Source: Aedes albopictus (taxonomy: Eukaryota; Arthropoda; Insecta; Diptera; Culicidae). Taken from it: a DNA stretch of 64,000 bases. The translations under genes and the position numbers were made by a program. Under the pieces are notes generated by a model. It ran no database searches, was not told where the DNA came from, and saw only the letters and a list, made by a program, of their open reading frames with translations. Positions 11,850-22,583 of the stretch are shown in pieces; position 1 is the first letter of the stretch; each line of letters begins with the position of its first letter. Where the stretch lies: the NCBI RefSeq assembly GCF_035046485.1, contig NC_085137.1, positions 502,282,536 to 502,346,535 of the forward strand, in the 5' to 3' direction.

Positions 11850-13005
11850 CACCTTCAGGAATTCCTCAAGGGATTTCTCCAGAAATTTCTCCTACGTGAA
11901 TTCCTCCATGGACGTCTTGTCCGATAGTGATTGTTTCAAGGCTTGTTCCAAGAAATGATTCAGGAAATCTTCCCACGATTCCTGAAGAAATTTTTAGAGA
12001 TACTTCTGCAAGGATGCATGGACAAATTTCTCCAGGAATTTTCCCATAGCATCATCCTTCAAGAATTCCAATATGGATTCCTCCAATGATTCCTCAAGGA
12101 GTTCTTCCAGGATTTTCTCTGGGAATTCCTGCTGGAATTCCTTTAAGAATACATCCAAGGATTCCTCATGGAATTCCTGCAGGGATTCCTTCAGGAATTC
12201 CTCAAGAGATTCTTTCAGGGATTCCCCCAAGGATTCTTCCAGACATTCCTCCAGGAATTGCTTCAAGGATTCTTCCAGGAATTATTTTATGGATTTCACC
12301 GTAAATTTATTCAGAAATTCCACCAATGATTCTTTAAGAAGTTACGCTAGAAATTCCTCTAAGGCTTTCTCAAGGAATTTCTTCAAAAAAATATCCAAGC
12401 ATTTCTCACAGAATTCCTCCGGGGGTTCCTCCAGGAATTCATCCAGGAATTTCTCTAGGGATTCTTTCAGGCATTCCATCAGAAATTCCTCCAAGAATTT
12501 CTTTTGGGGACTCCGCTAAGTATTCTGCCAGGGTTTTCTCCTGTAATTCTTCCTAGGATTGCGCCAGGAATTTGTCCTGAAGTTCCTCCAGACATTCCTC
12601 TAAGATTTCCTCCAGAAATTGCCTCAGGGATTCCTCCAGGATATCCTCTAGGATTGCTTCCAGCGATTTCTCCAAGAATTCTTGCAGGGATTCCTCCAGC
12701 AATTCTTCCAGAAATTCCTCCAGGGATTCCTTCCGAAATTCCTCAAGCAATTTCTCCTGGAATCCTTTATGAGATTTCTTCAAAATTATAAATAGGGATT
12801 ACTCCAGAAATTCATCCAAAAACTCCTTCAGGAATTTCTCCTGGAATTTCTCAGGGGATTTTTTTCAGAAATTTCGCCAGGGATTCCTCAAAGAATTCCT
12901 CCAGGAATTTCACCAGGAACTCCCCCAGAGATTCTTCCTGAAATTCATCTAGAATTTGCTTCCGGGATTTCTCCACGAATTCCTCCAGCGTATCATTGTT
13001 AGAAC
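11850..13005. repeat. 15-bp satellite block (pyrimidine-rich orientation)
   Basis: More than 1.1 kb of diverged units such as TTCCTCCAGGAATTC with a clear 15-bp step. Because 15 is a multiple of three and the core lacks stops in every frame, frames of 60-148 codons open on both strands at 11994-12791. They read as NSSRD, GIPPG or LEESL repeats and are not genes. Confidence 0.9.
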
Positions 13006-14070
13006 CGTAATAGTTGAGAAAAATATAAATCACAAGATCTTCAAATGATTAGTAAGGATGACTCCTTTATCATATCAACAATACACATCGGATTTAATAG
13101 TATATTACAACATATGTCGAAAGAAACATACGTAATACCGCTGATATAAAGTTTAGTAATGGCTCGTCAACAGCAATGAATACCAAACGATTATGCGATG
13201 TTGGCTTAAACAAGCCGCCAAACAACGAACGCCAAAAACGAAAATACTTCATCAAAACCAAACTTAACTGCGGGAAATCCATGTATGGGGCCTATCCAAA
13301 GCTATCTAGATGTACATGAGTCGTGTCTCACATGCCCGAAATGCAGACATAAAAGATAGATTCACATCACAAGATAAACCAGATAAAAGGGTTCGTTGCC
13401 TCCGGGCTAAATGGCGTTTAAGTCATGCGATTTGTGAACAACTATGCTTGATATTACGCGTATACGTGCCATTTTGACCTTTGCAATCGCTTCGGAATGG
13501 GCGGTTTTATGGGACAAATTAGCTTTTTGATCCATTACCTGGCGTCGTCATTGCGCCGGTGTATAAGCAGCGATGACCGAAATTGCTGTATCAATTGTTG
13601 GTCCCGGGCTCTCATCTCACAACAGTGAAACAAGTGAACTATATACTTTGGTATGGAAGCTGGGAGGTTGCCGTACAATTTTGGCCATTGGAACCGGTTT
13701 CCTGGTTTTGGCCAAATTGTGGCTACCGTTGTTCGACATTTTTCGGCTGACGCTTTTTGCGGCCCTTCATTCAAGTACCCAATGCGTTACTTGAGAAATG
13801 GAAGGTACCGTTATGCAATCTCCCTTTTAATGGATATTTTTGATGGTAGGAAGGGCGTCGATGGGCGACAATGGTTCGCGCACAAGACAGATATTAATAT
13901 TGATCTGGTTTGCGGAGAATGTTGCACAAGACGCAAGAAGGAATAACAGTTTCGTTACCAACAGTTTCTTAGCATTCACTTCTGCTTTGTTCACTTCAGA
14001 TGTTTTGATATATGCGGCACATAATTAATGATACTTAATGTATCAATAATATAGGCAATCGGGCATACAT
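13006..14070. other. No gene recognised
   Basis: Sequence outside the satellite with a 73-codon plus-strand frame (13573-13794) and overlapping frames to 14028. None has a recognisable domain, splice structure or start context that sets it apart. A hydrophobic stretch in the 13573 frame (ILAIGTGFLVLAKLWLPLF) is noted but is not enough to call a gene. Confidence 0.35.
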
Positions 14071-14143
14071 ATATGGATGTTAACTTTTAGGGTATTGAGC
14101 ATAGCATGAGCATGAGCATAGATGACCGCACAATTCGTAGTTG

Positions 14144-14353
14144 CTACTCCGTGATTGACCAGAGCAATCGAAATTGCACAAGGAACCAATGAATAGGGCT
14201 TGGGACTAGCTTACTATTCTCAATGTACACAGTTCGAGAGCTCTCAACTTTAATAAGGTCAATAACGGCGCCGGCCACGTCCTTACGGTCATCGAGGATG
14301 GGAGGGAATGTTAGTAAAACAAACGTTGTTAAAAAGACCGCGAATCGCTGCAT
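14144..14353 (-). CDS. Short frame with signal-peptide-like start (uncertain)
   Basis: From the ATG at 14353 a 69-codon frame begins MQRFAVFLTTFVLLTFPP. The short N-terminus, hydrophobic core and proline break fit a secretory signal peptide. Mature-like sequence follows (DDRKDVAGAVIDLIKVE), and the frame then stops just before the direct repeat. It could be the broken first exon of a secreted or membrane protein gene; a chemoreceptor is conceivable but unproven. A longer frame to 14464 adds 37 residues without signal character. Coincidence is a real possibility. Confidence 0.25.
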   Translation of the reverse strand: MQRFAVFLTTFVLLTFPPILDDRKDVAGAVIDLIKVESSRTVYIENSKLVPSPIHWFLVQFRLLWSITE

Positions 14354-14797
14354 CTCCTCGTTTGTCTCAGGAAGGAATTTTTTGTTAGTAGGGTAAGGTA
14401 CATTGTCAGTCCGGGAGTCACCTATGGTTGGTGATATGATTTGACAATGGATCAATATACACAAACCGCCGATAACAACCGATCACTTTTCGACGCAAAA
14501 ACTAGCCAAAAAGAAAATTCTATCGCGCGTCTCCACTCCACTAGGGAGTAGAAACCTTTAGTCTATTCCACACAGAAATACACTGAACGCGACTCACTTG
14601 TCGGCGCCCGGATTTTTTCCACGACCGGCGAGCCCGAACTAACATTTTTCACTCTTTTGTGTTAATGTAAAAAAAAAAAAAAAAATATTATCAACTAAAA
14701 GTGTATTGGGAACTAGCGCCGACGGGAAGCGAAAAATTCGGAACCGACTAGAGCCACGACGCGTCCACCGTACGCTTCGTCCCGCCGTCGGAGCCCC

Positions 14798-15002
14798 ACC
14801 GAGAGAATAGAAAAAAAAAAATCGCAAAAATCTAGCAAAGCCTGCGCGCGAAGCTTTGCTGCTGCCGAACTACCGCACACTACTGACTGCTCGGCGTTCC
14901 GTCGTCGTCGTCGAAGCCCCGCCGAGAGAAAAAAAAAAAATTGCAAAAATCTAGCAAAGCCTGCGCGCGATGCTTTGCTGCTGTCGAACTACCGCACACT
15001 CT
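14798..15002. repeat. Local tandem duplication with A-tracts
   Basis: About 85-90 bp (CCGAGAGAA, an A-tract, then GCAAAAATCTAGCAAAGCCT and CTGCCGAACTACCGCACACT) occurs twice in direct orientation, beginning near 14798 and 14918. The copies are separated by CTGACTGCTCGGCGTTCC and a GTC triplet run. Similarity is high, so the duplication is fairly recent. Function unknown. Confidence 0.7.
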
Positions 15003-15143
15003 ATATGGATGTTAACTTTTAGGGTATTGTGCATAAAAGTAGTTAATTTGGTGCCTTGGGTTCCAGATAAAAACACCGACCAAGATTTTTGTTAATAATT
15101 AAGAATTAAATGTCAACTTCTGTGCGTAGAATAATAGTTATTT

Positions 15144-15430
15144 ATGTAACGAGTGGCAAAAAGTTGATTTTTTCAGCACGAGTCGTGCATTTATCCAACG
15201 AGGCTTGCCGAGTTGGATAAATACGAAGAGTGCTGAAAAAATCGAGTTTTGCAACGAGTTCCATACAACATTTTATGCAATGATTTTTTCATAATGCAAC
15301 CCATTTGAGTTGCATAATGTCCATAATGCAACTTAAATGAGTTGCATTATGAACATTATACAACTATTTTTCATTATGCAACTCATTTCAGTTGCATAAT
15401 GAACCAGTTCGGAAAAATTGGCCATTATGA
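15144..15430. repeat. Palindromic repeat cluster, copy 3
   Basis: The hairpin at 15144-15270 carries TTTCAGCACGAGTCGTGCAT, the ATCCAACGAGGC core and the complementary AGAGTGCTGAAAAAATC. It is followed by several ATGCAACTCATTT/AAATGAGTTGCAT palindromes at 15285-15420. This pairs the hairpin with the same secondary motif seen at 5.64 kb. Confidence 0.75.
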
Positions 15431-15484
15431 TACCAAAATGAGTTATATAAAATGTAAATTATGATACTGAATTGCATAAAAGTA

Positions 15485-16590
15485 TTTAAAAGATCCTCTG
15501 AAATTCTTCTTGAATTGTCCGGGAAATTCTTCCAGGAGTTTGTCGGAAATACCTCCAGCAGCTCCTCAGGAATTTATGAAGAAGTTGCTCGGGAATTTCT
15601 CTAGGAGTTCTCCAGGAATTCCTACCTAACTGCTCGAAGAATTTCCCCAGAAATTCCTTGGGAATTCCGTCAGGAGTTTAAGGAGTCTGAGGATACCCTT
15701 ATAAGTTCCCTAGGATTTGCTCCTTCACTTCCGTTCTTCTGCAAAGTGACGTAAGCGACATTGACAATTTTGGTACATTTTTGGTGAATATTCATCGAAC
15801 ACTTGACCAAGCGCTATGTTTTCTTCCATAGATGCTAGATTACCATTAGATATTGCATCCTAATATAGCAGACGTACCACAGTGTAATCATTTCACCAGA
15901 TATGTACCAAAATAGGTCGAAATTTGGAATGGCTCTTACGTCACTTTGCAGAAGAACGGCAGTGCAGCTCCTCAAGCTCAAGAATTCTTCCTGAGGGAAG
16001 ATTTCCTGGAAAAAATTCCGTAGAACAACAGTAAAAACTCCCGCAGAACTCTTGGAGTAACTCCTGGAGGAATTTCCAGCGAGCTATTGGAGGAATTCTC
16101 GGGGCACTGCTGTAGGAAATCCAGTGGAACTCCTGAAAAAAAAAATCCGGGGTTCTTTTAGCAAAATTGAGGAAGTCCTTAAGGAATTAGTTCCTAGAGC
16201 TATTTCCGTGTAACTCCTGAAGAAATTCCCAAAATTTCGGGAGAAATTCCTGAGGAACTTCTAAGGGAATTTCTAATGAACTCCGAGGAACTTTTTGAGG
16301 TTTTCCCGAGAAACTCCTGGAGAAGTTTCCAAGCAACACATTGAACAATTTCCATAGAACTCCTGGAGGAATTCCCGTGGACCTTCTACAAGAATTAATG
16401 GGGAACTTCTGGAAAAAATGCCAGGGATCTCCTGGAAAATCGCCGAGGAACTCCCGAAGGAATTCTCGAGAAAGTTCAAGAGGAATTTTCGAGGAACTCC
16501 TGGCGGTATACCCGAGTATTTTTTTTTCCTAAAAAACTCTTGGGCGAATTTCCTAGTAAATCCTGGGGGAATTCCCGTGGAACTCCTAGA
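15485..16590. repeat. 15-bp satellite, copy 1 of a duplicated block
   Basis: Degenerate GGAATTCCTGGAGGA-type repeats. From about 16020 onward the sequence corresponds to 24430 onward, including the non-satellite marker ATCCGGGGTTCTTTTAGCAA. The satellite is therefore part of a larger duplicated block that also contains BEL/Pao sequence. Confidence 0.8.
15726..15964. mobile_element. Hairpin MITE inside satellite
   Basis: The ends are inverted copies: CCGTTCTTCTGCAAAGTGAC at the left and its complement GTCACTTTGCAGAAGAACGG at the right, extended outward by CACT/AGTG. The 239-bp element has no coding sequence. It interrupts the 15-bp satellite cleanly. GCTCCT occurs just outside both ends but is not a clean duplication. 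Confidence 0.72.
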
Positions 16591-17370
16591 TATGTCAGGT
16601 AACATTTTGATGCTGTACAAACGTTTCTCCAACTATTTTAAATCAGCCTGCATTTGAATAAAAGCTGAGCACAAGAGGTACAATCCTTTATTCAGCTAAT
16701 TTTGGGGATTTTATTCAACCATTAGCTGATTTGAGGTTCATTGGAAGGCTGATTCAAGGCTCATAAGGCCCTCAATCAGTAGTCAATTAAACTTCTAAAT
16801 TGTGTAAAAATAAAAAACACTTTCGTGGGCATATTTTACCATTAGCTGCGTCTATTTCCAGAAGAGATGCTTAAGAATGTATGCATTATAATGTATGTAC
16901 AATTATTGTACATATATATTGTGGCAAAACTGGGAATTGAACACGGACCTCCTGATTTATAGTTACTCACCTTAGCACATTCACCAGACACCACACACAA
17001 TTGTATACATATCCTCGAAAACAAGAACATTACTTGTTGTGTCTGAATAGTCAAGAATATGAGTTGAACTAAGTCTGTATTGAGGCTGAAGAAGCGATTC
17101 ATGAGAACCATGCATGGGACAGCTGTCAAAAATTTTTTGATTAAAAGTTGAACAACAGATGATTAATTCTGCATGTTGGTGTATGTTTTAAAGCTGATTA
17201 CCCAGATGGATAATATTCTATTCAACTTGATATTCAGCCATCTATCTATTGCTGATTAAAGAGATTGAACAAGCCATACTTCAGACCAATTTTCAGTTGG
17301 TAATGTGTTCAGCCATTGACACCATAAACCAGCCCTTGTTCAGATATTACTCTCACTATTCAGCATTGGA
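16591..17370. mobile_element. Insertion in the satellite with tRNA-like segment
   Basis: Relative to the paralogous satellite at 24.4-25.2 kb, about 780 bp are inserted here. The interior contains many CTGATT/AATCAGC motifs in both orientations. On the minus strand, about 16918-16992 resembles a decayed tRNA-derived sequence with a B box GTGTTCAATTCCC. This is probably a DNA element carrying an old SINE. Boundaries are approximate. Confidence 0.5.
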
Positions 17371-17544
17371 GAAATTGTCTAGAAAATCTTGAAGGAAATC
17401 TTCTAGAGAGATTTCTGAGTACACATTGAAGAATTCCCATGGAACTCCTGGAAGAATTCCCGTATTCTCGTTAAACTTCAGCAGAAATTTCAAGGGAACT
17501 TTTGAGAAGTTACCGGGAATCTTCTTGGAAAATTGCCGAGGAAC

Positions 17545-18281
17545 CCCCGTAACGTGGGTAGATCACCTTAGAATGGTGCGTTGCGGTGTAAGATCCACCA
17601 AATCAAATTTCGATCTTGATATTTACCGTATTTTTAAATATTCCAATATCAAAGTTTGATGCTCTTTTCCTTGTGTTCTGTAGTTTTTTTTGTTTCAATG
17701 TACTGCTAATTAACATTTTATTTCAGCAGGATTCAGGTAAATACATCGTACGATATAAATCATATTTTAAAATATGTAACTGTGGCGAGCGTATCACTAA
17801 TATGTAGCTTATTTAACGTACGATGTTAATATTGTTTTATATTTCAGATTATCAACCGAAGAATCTAGTAATTCAACCAAATGCCAACAAGATGACGAGG
17901 AAACCAACTGATTCGAAGCAGTCTAACAATGGTGTGCCTGAACGTTGACCAAGCGTATCCTTTGGAGTTTACCCTTCCACTAACAACACCCAAAAATTCC
18001 CGTGACACCTAGGCCTGAGAGATCGTAGAGTTGTCTACATTTTTCATAGGTGTCTAAAACTAACCATCCTTTCCTATTCCTCAGCAGTCGCAAGGACGTG
18101 GCCAGGACAGTGCTCGACCATTGGAGGATTGCGTCAATCTTGTCTAAGAGTCAGAGATTAGTCCCAAATCTTTGTACTTTGGTTCGGACGGGAAGGAGGC
18201 AACCCTCATAACAGCGGTCTAGGACTGTACCACCTACGAATTTGTGCGACTCGCTTAATGCTAATGCTAATGCTAATGCTA
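17545..18281 (+). mobile_element. Retroposed insertion ending in (TAATGC)n
   Basis: The paralogous block lacks this segment. It ends in four TAATGC-type hexamers (about 18254-18281), the sort of 3' tail left by some I/LOA-group non-LTR retrotransposons. The roughly 24-bp satellite sequence CTTGGAAAATTGCCGAGGAA is present at both edges (17521-17544 and 18282-18306). That fits a long target duplication, but the satellite periodicity could mimic one. Confidence 0.55.
17848..17949 (+). pseudogene. Possible captured exon (uncertain)
   Basis: A pyrimidine-rich tract and TTTCAG precede 17848. The next 102 bases read openly to a TGA (YQPKNLVIQPNANKMTRKPT and onward). About 110 bp upstream, TTTCAG-CAGGATTCAG-GTAAAT (17721-17741) has the layout of a 7-10-nt micro-exon. 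The two would join as the 3' end of a gene inside the retroposed insertion. Product not recognised; chance splice-site matches are possible. Confidence 0.25.
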
Positions 18282-18364
18282 CTCTCCTTGGAAAACTGCC
18301 GAGGAACTCTTGAAGAAATTCCCTAGGAAGTTCTGGAGGAAATTTCAAGGAACTCCTGGAGCCA

Positions 18365-19835
18365 ACATAATGGATATGGGTCCCCACGCAACATTACATA
18401 GCCGATGAGGCCACCAAGTGGGGCAGAGGACCATCCACAGACGTCGAATCCCGCTGGTTTCGAGGGCCGAATTTCCTATATCTTCCAGAAGCGGAGTGGC
18501 TGAAGAAATCGTCATTAGGTCCATTCGTTACGGACGAAGAACTTCGACCATGTCTGATTCACCAAGACCAAGAGGCGGTTGGTGGCTCCACCGGGGAAGC
18601 AATTTGTTGGAGAAACTTCTCCAAATGGGAACGTCTTCTGAAGGCAATTGCCTACGTGCACCGCTTTATATCAAACTGCCGCCGTCGGGTGGAAGGACAG
18701 GAAAAAAACATTGGGTACTTAGAGAAGGCAGAACTGCAAAGTGCGGAAAATAGTCCCTGGTTGCAGCTTACCCCGATGAAATGGCTATTCTATCCCAGAG
18801 TAATGGAAACCCAAAGAAACTCATCGAGAAGACCAGCCCGGTTTACAAGCTATTTCCATACATCGACCACCGGGGAGTAGTGCGCATGGACAGCCGTACC
18901 TATAGGATCGGCAGCGTATCTAACCTATGATTTTAAGTTCCCAATTATCATACCTAGATGTCATCCTCTGACTTTGCTACTGATTAACTGAATGATCGTC
19001 GCTGCCTGCATGCGAATCACGAGACGGTCCACAATGAAGTTCATCAACGCTTTCATGTGTCGACCCTTCGCAAAAAAATGTCAAGCCTGCAAGATTACTA
19101 AAGCAGTGCCGTTCACCCCCAAGATGGCTCCTCTACCTGATGTGCGTCTCACCGCTACAATTCGACCGTTCTCATACGTTAGATTAGAGATTATCTTGGA
19201 CCAGTCCACGTGTAAGTTGGTAACAGTTGTGCTAAATGTTGGATAGCTTTATTCACGTGTTTGACGATCAGAGCAGTCCAGCTGGACGTTGTCCATACCT
19301 TATCCACGGATTTGTGTAAAATGGACTTTCGCCGTTTCATCGCCCGCCGAGGGTCGTCGATCTAAGTTTATTCCGATAACGGCACTAATTTTCAAGGCGC
19401 CAGCAGGGAATTCCGGGAGTAAATTGAAATCATCGGCAAGCAGCTGGGGGATTCACTAACATAAACACTAAGTGGATCTTCAATCCACCCTATGCGCCTT
19501 ATTTTGGTGGCTTCTGGGAGCGCCTTGTGAGGTCAGTGAAACTGGCAATGGGATCATTAATCTCGGAGCGAAACCCAGATGAAGAGATCCAAGTAACTGT
19601 CGTCATAGAAGCTGAATTGGTGGTCAATTACAGACCTCTAACGTTCATCCCACTGGACAATTTGGCTCAAGTAGCCTTAAAGCCGAACCATATTCTCTTA
19701 CTGAGTTCTAGTGGTGTGGTACAGCCCCCGAAAGATTTGGCCGAACCGGATTGTACAAACTACAAAAGGAGTCTTCCGTTGCCTTGTATCAAAACTGCCG
19801 TGCTCTAAGTAAGAGGCGAGAGTAACGCAGAAGCA
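18365..19835 (+). pseudogene. BEL/Pao retrotransposon pol fragment, copy 1
   Basis: Translated fragments match the order of BEL/Pao pol. The end of the RT/RNase H region (frame through WFRGPNFLYLPEAEWLKK, about 18440-18500) comes first. The zinc-binding integrase N-terminus follows, then KAVPFTPKMAPLPDVRL (about 19100-19150). The integrase core and C-terminus carry NPPYAPYFGGFWERLVRSVK (about 19480-19540) and VNYRPLTFIPLD. Frameshifts and stops break it into at least five pieces, so it is dead. It starts directly at a satellite boundary shared with copy 2. Confidence 0.8.
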
Positions 19836-20333
19836 ACAGCAGAACCGGAAGTGCGTTACGGGCCGTACACGAAGCCCCGAGGACCTCCGTAAGTAAAGAA
19901 TGGACATCGGTTACGAATGTCATCGATCGTGACATAACTGACAGGGGATAGTGTCAATGCAGAGCAGAGACAGGGAAAAATGCTTATCATTCACATGTGA
20001 TGAGTGAAACATTATCGAAGCACCTGTTGCTATCTAAAATAATTTATTGTGCGACACTATATTTCCTACCGAAAACTGCGCGTTGTACTATTGCAGCCTA
20101 CGTTGAGCCTATATTGAGCTGATAATTTGTAGGTTGATTAATTCCCTGGGCTTGAATTATATCTTCCAGGGAGCTTTGATTTCAGGCAAGTGGCCGATGT
20201 GCTTTGCAGTAATGATTGGAATAGCTGAATGTATAGTCAATGGCAAACAATTCTGTAAAAATCAGATATTCAAGTCATCTGATATAGTTATACTGATCAT
20301 GATGCTGCATAGTATATTGAACATTTGTCGAAG
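19836..20333. other. No gene recognised (possible BEL 3' region)
   Basis: Downstream of the BEL/Pao fragment. TGACAGGGGATAGTGTC near 19938 could be the start of an LTR because of its TG start and position, but no partner LTR is present in the window. The rest shows nothing that I can support. Confidence 0.3.
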
Positions 20334-21060
20334 TAATTTATGTGCCGGGAATAGTAGTTTACGCAACAAGGTGCAGAATGACGATTTTTACAGCATGAGT
20401 CGTACATTTATCCAACGAGGCTTGCCGAGTTGGATAATTACGACGAGTGCTGGAAAAGTCGAGTTCTGCACCGAGTTGCGTACAACGTTTTTTGCAATTT
20501 CATAAATTACTCTTAAGGAGAAATTTCAGAGAACATGGCTGCCACAATGGCCGTCTTGGTCCCCTACTCACGTTTTCAAGAGCACCGATCTTGAAAATTC
20601 GTAAACAAACGCTCTCGATTTAGAAAAGCTGCCTCCTTTTGCAAGTGAGCAAAGCCAGGCTTAACAAGTGCGGCTTGATTCGATGCTTAGTTCGTCAGAT
20701 TTGTGCCTCTAAAGTTTGTATGCAAAATAGCAATGGGATTTCTTGATGTTTCACCTTAAGGATAGTTTTCAACAAAACTTTTTCATCAAACTGCACACTG
20801 ATGTTCATAGCCAATGCTTAAGAAAAATTGATCATAATAGGTTAAACTGTGCAGTTGTCACAATTTTTCAAAACTGCGTCCAGAAAGCATCAAGAAGTTG
20901 ACCAAAACTGAAAACAGTGCTGTAATGGTTCATTACGCAACGCAAATCAGTTCTGTAATGAACCATTACAGCATTGTTAATTTGGTATGGGAAAGTAGGC
21001 CTTTTCCTGTCAGATTTGCGTGAGGTAAAACAGCCTATTACGATGAGAAATTGCAAAAAA
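20334..21060. repeat. Two-palindrome repeat unit, copy 4
   Basis: The hairpin at 20361-20480 and second palindrome at 20911-20978 match copy 1 (4300-4850) in order, orientation and flanking sequence, including AACTGCGTCCAGAAAGCATC. The only large difference is a 258-bp insertion at about 20508-20765. Confidence 0.78.
20508..20765. mobile_element. MITE with CTTAAGG ends
   Basis: This segment is absent from the paralogous repeat at 4.5 kb. The ends are short inverted repeats, TCTTAAGGAGAAATTTC at the left and GTTTCACCTTAAGG at the right. It has no coding potential. Exact target duplication is not clear because TTA or TAA can be read at either end. Confidence 0.6.
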
Positions 21061-21545
21061 ACTATTTGTTGGGCTAGACCACAGAACAGATGTGTATCTT
21101 CGAACAAATGTGAAGTTTCAAGGTGGAAGTCGTGAAATTGTCACTTGGAGAACTAGATTGGAATGAATTTCCATGGGAAAATAAAAAAATCATCAAAGCG
21201 TGCTACGTCGTCTCCCTATGCTCGCTGTAGGAAAAAGCTAGCTTGACTTCCACCACCAGGTTCGCTAGTGTTGAGCTATCGAACGAGCAGTGCTTTTCGT
21301 AACGAAGATTCACCCCCGTGGCTAGACTGAAACTAGAGTTTGTAACTGTCCCCATGCGTACCAGTCTTCGTAGGCGCCCTCGGCGCGGGCTGCACATGGG
21401 GGAAAGTTTTGGCATAACCCTCTCCCGGGCGACTCTAATGAGTTTAAAACATGCCCCGTGTCGAAACTTAATGGATCACTCCATTGCAAGGCACATTAAT
21501 ACGATACCAAACTGGGAACCAGTTTGTAAGTAGTTTGCGTGTTTA
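21061..21545. other. No gene recognised
   Basis: Mixed sequence with a GC-rich patch (21360-21400). Short frames on both strands have no recognisable content. It ends at the mariner-type terminus at 21548. Confidence 0.35.
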
Positions 21546-21547
21546 TA

Positions 21548-22211
21548 GGGTGTCCCAGAAAGTATGGGCACAACTTTGTATATCGAGAAAACAAACATTT
21601 TCTTTGATAGTACAAAGTTTTTACATTTAAAAAGGTTTTTGTATACAGAATGTTTGAAATGAAAAAAAAAAACAACTTTTAAAACTCCTGCACATTCGAG
21701 TTTTAAAATGAGTTTTAACGAGGATAAACATTAAGTAATCTACACTCAATCAAGCTGGAGCATTTATTTTACTTATAGTGAAGTTTAATTGTAGTTTTCT
21801 GCATGCGATGATATATATTCATAAGCTTGTTTTCAACTATTTCTAAATCGGGTTTTTAAAAATATCGAATTTGATATTTGAGGAGGTTAGAAGCAAAGGG
21901 GTGTAAGTGACAAAAACCCACTTTCGAGTAAATGTAGTTTAAAGTTTTGACCAAATTTTCATCCCATACAAAATGTATGGAGTTTCAAAAACAACCCAAT
22001 TTTCTCTGATTTATTGTAATTTTTCTAATCATCGTAGAAACAATCTCAAAAAACTTCCTGAAAGCTTGAAATCTGAAGAATTTCATAATATGCTCAGCTC
22101 AATATCGACAAAATGGTCACTTACACCCCTTTGATTCTGGGCCCCTCATTTGAATTCCATTTTCAGGTTTAAAAGTATATGTTTTTAATTCAAACCAATA
22201 GAGATAAGTGA
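21548..22211. mobile_element. Mariner-type element, left end
   Basis: The terminus GGGTGTCCCAGAAAGTATGG follows TA (21546-21547). Its inverted counterpart ends at 31113, before TA at 31114-31115. Ends of this sort are typical of mariner-group elements. Internal sequence at 21775-21880 and 22150-22211 (for example ATGATATATATTCATAAGCT) recurs in direct orientation at 30426-30567. The element has therefore been split or partly duplicated. No transposase is visible. Confidence 0.6.
21882..22148. mobile_element. MITE with AAAGGGGTGTAAGTGAC ends, copy 1
   Basis: The left end is AGAAGCAAAGGGGTGTAAGT; the right end carries the complement, ACTTACACCCCTTTG. It interrupts sequence that is continuous in the paralog at 30.5 kb. 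A second copy lies at 34667-34937 with the same internal blocks (CCCACTWTCGAGTAAATG, AAAATGTATGGAGTTTC). About 267 bp, non-coding. Confidence 0.72.
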
Positions 22212-22583
22212 CCCCAGGTAGCCAATAAGCAGTTGAAATGCGCCTTTACAGCAGGTCGTTAAATGAAAATTGGCCGTATATGCGCCTCAAGCGCTGCCTC
22301 AATGCGGGTTTTGGCCCAATATACGGCTTAAATGCTTATCCCTCAGACTATCGAAAATGGAAACGAAAATATGTGTAGAATTCCACACTCCTACTCTTGC
22401 TGCCTTTTCTATCTCTCTCCCATATCTCTTTTCTTCACTCTGCGTTTCAAAAAGAACTAATTTGTGGGATTTCGGATGTGCTGGACAGTATTTTTTCCTC
22501 GAACTCCCAAAAGATTGTGCATTAGAAATGCGGCGTAACAGCTGTCACATTTTCAGTAGCAGTACAGTTGCTAATTTTTTTCC
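22212..22583. other. Unassigned spacer with weak hairpin
   Basis: GGCCGTATATGCGCC and the roughly complementary GGCCCAATATACGGC (22271-22333) form a weak inverted repeat, probably an old MITE. The rest, including a 125-codon frame running into the RTE element, shows no gene. Confidence 0.35.

Larger units (their letters stand above)
14071..15035. repeat. Segment bounded by 33-bp direct repeats
   Basis: The sequence ATATGGATGTTAACTTTTAG and 13 further bases occur at 14071-14103 and again at 15003-15035, almost unchanged. The enclosed 900 bp contain a short signal-peptide-like frame and a local tandem duplication. The layout could be a duplication-flanked insertion or an unequal-exchange product. 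No transposase or retroelement protein is seen. Confidence 0.55.

Noticed and set aside
12073..12791. Long overlapping frames rich in NSSRD, GIPPG or LEESL
   Set aside because: They follow the 15-bp satellite period and open on both strands at once. The same applies at 474-1074, 16273-16657, 24529-25107, 42547-44061 and 55448-57399.
14590..14640. Retroviral-type primer-binding site at GGCGCCCGG
   Set aside because: A short match with no LTR pair or gag/pol nearby.
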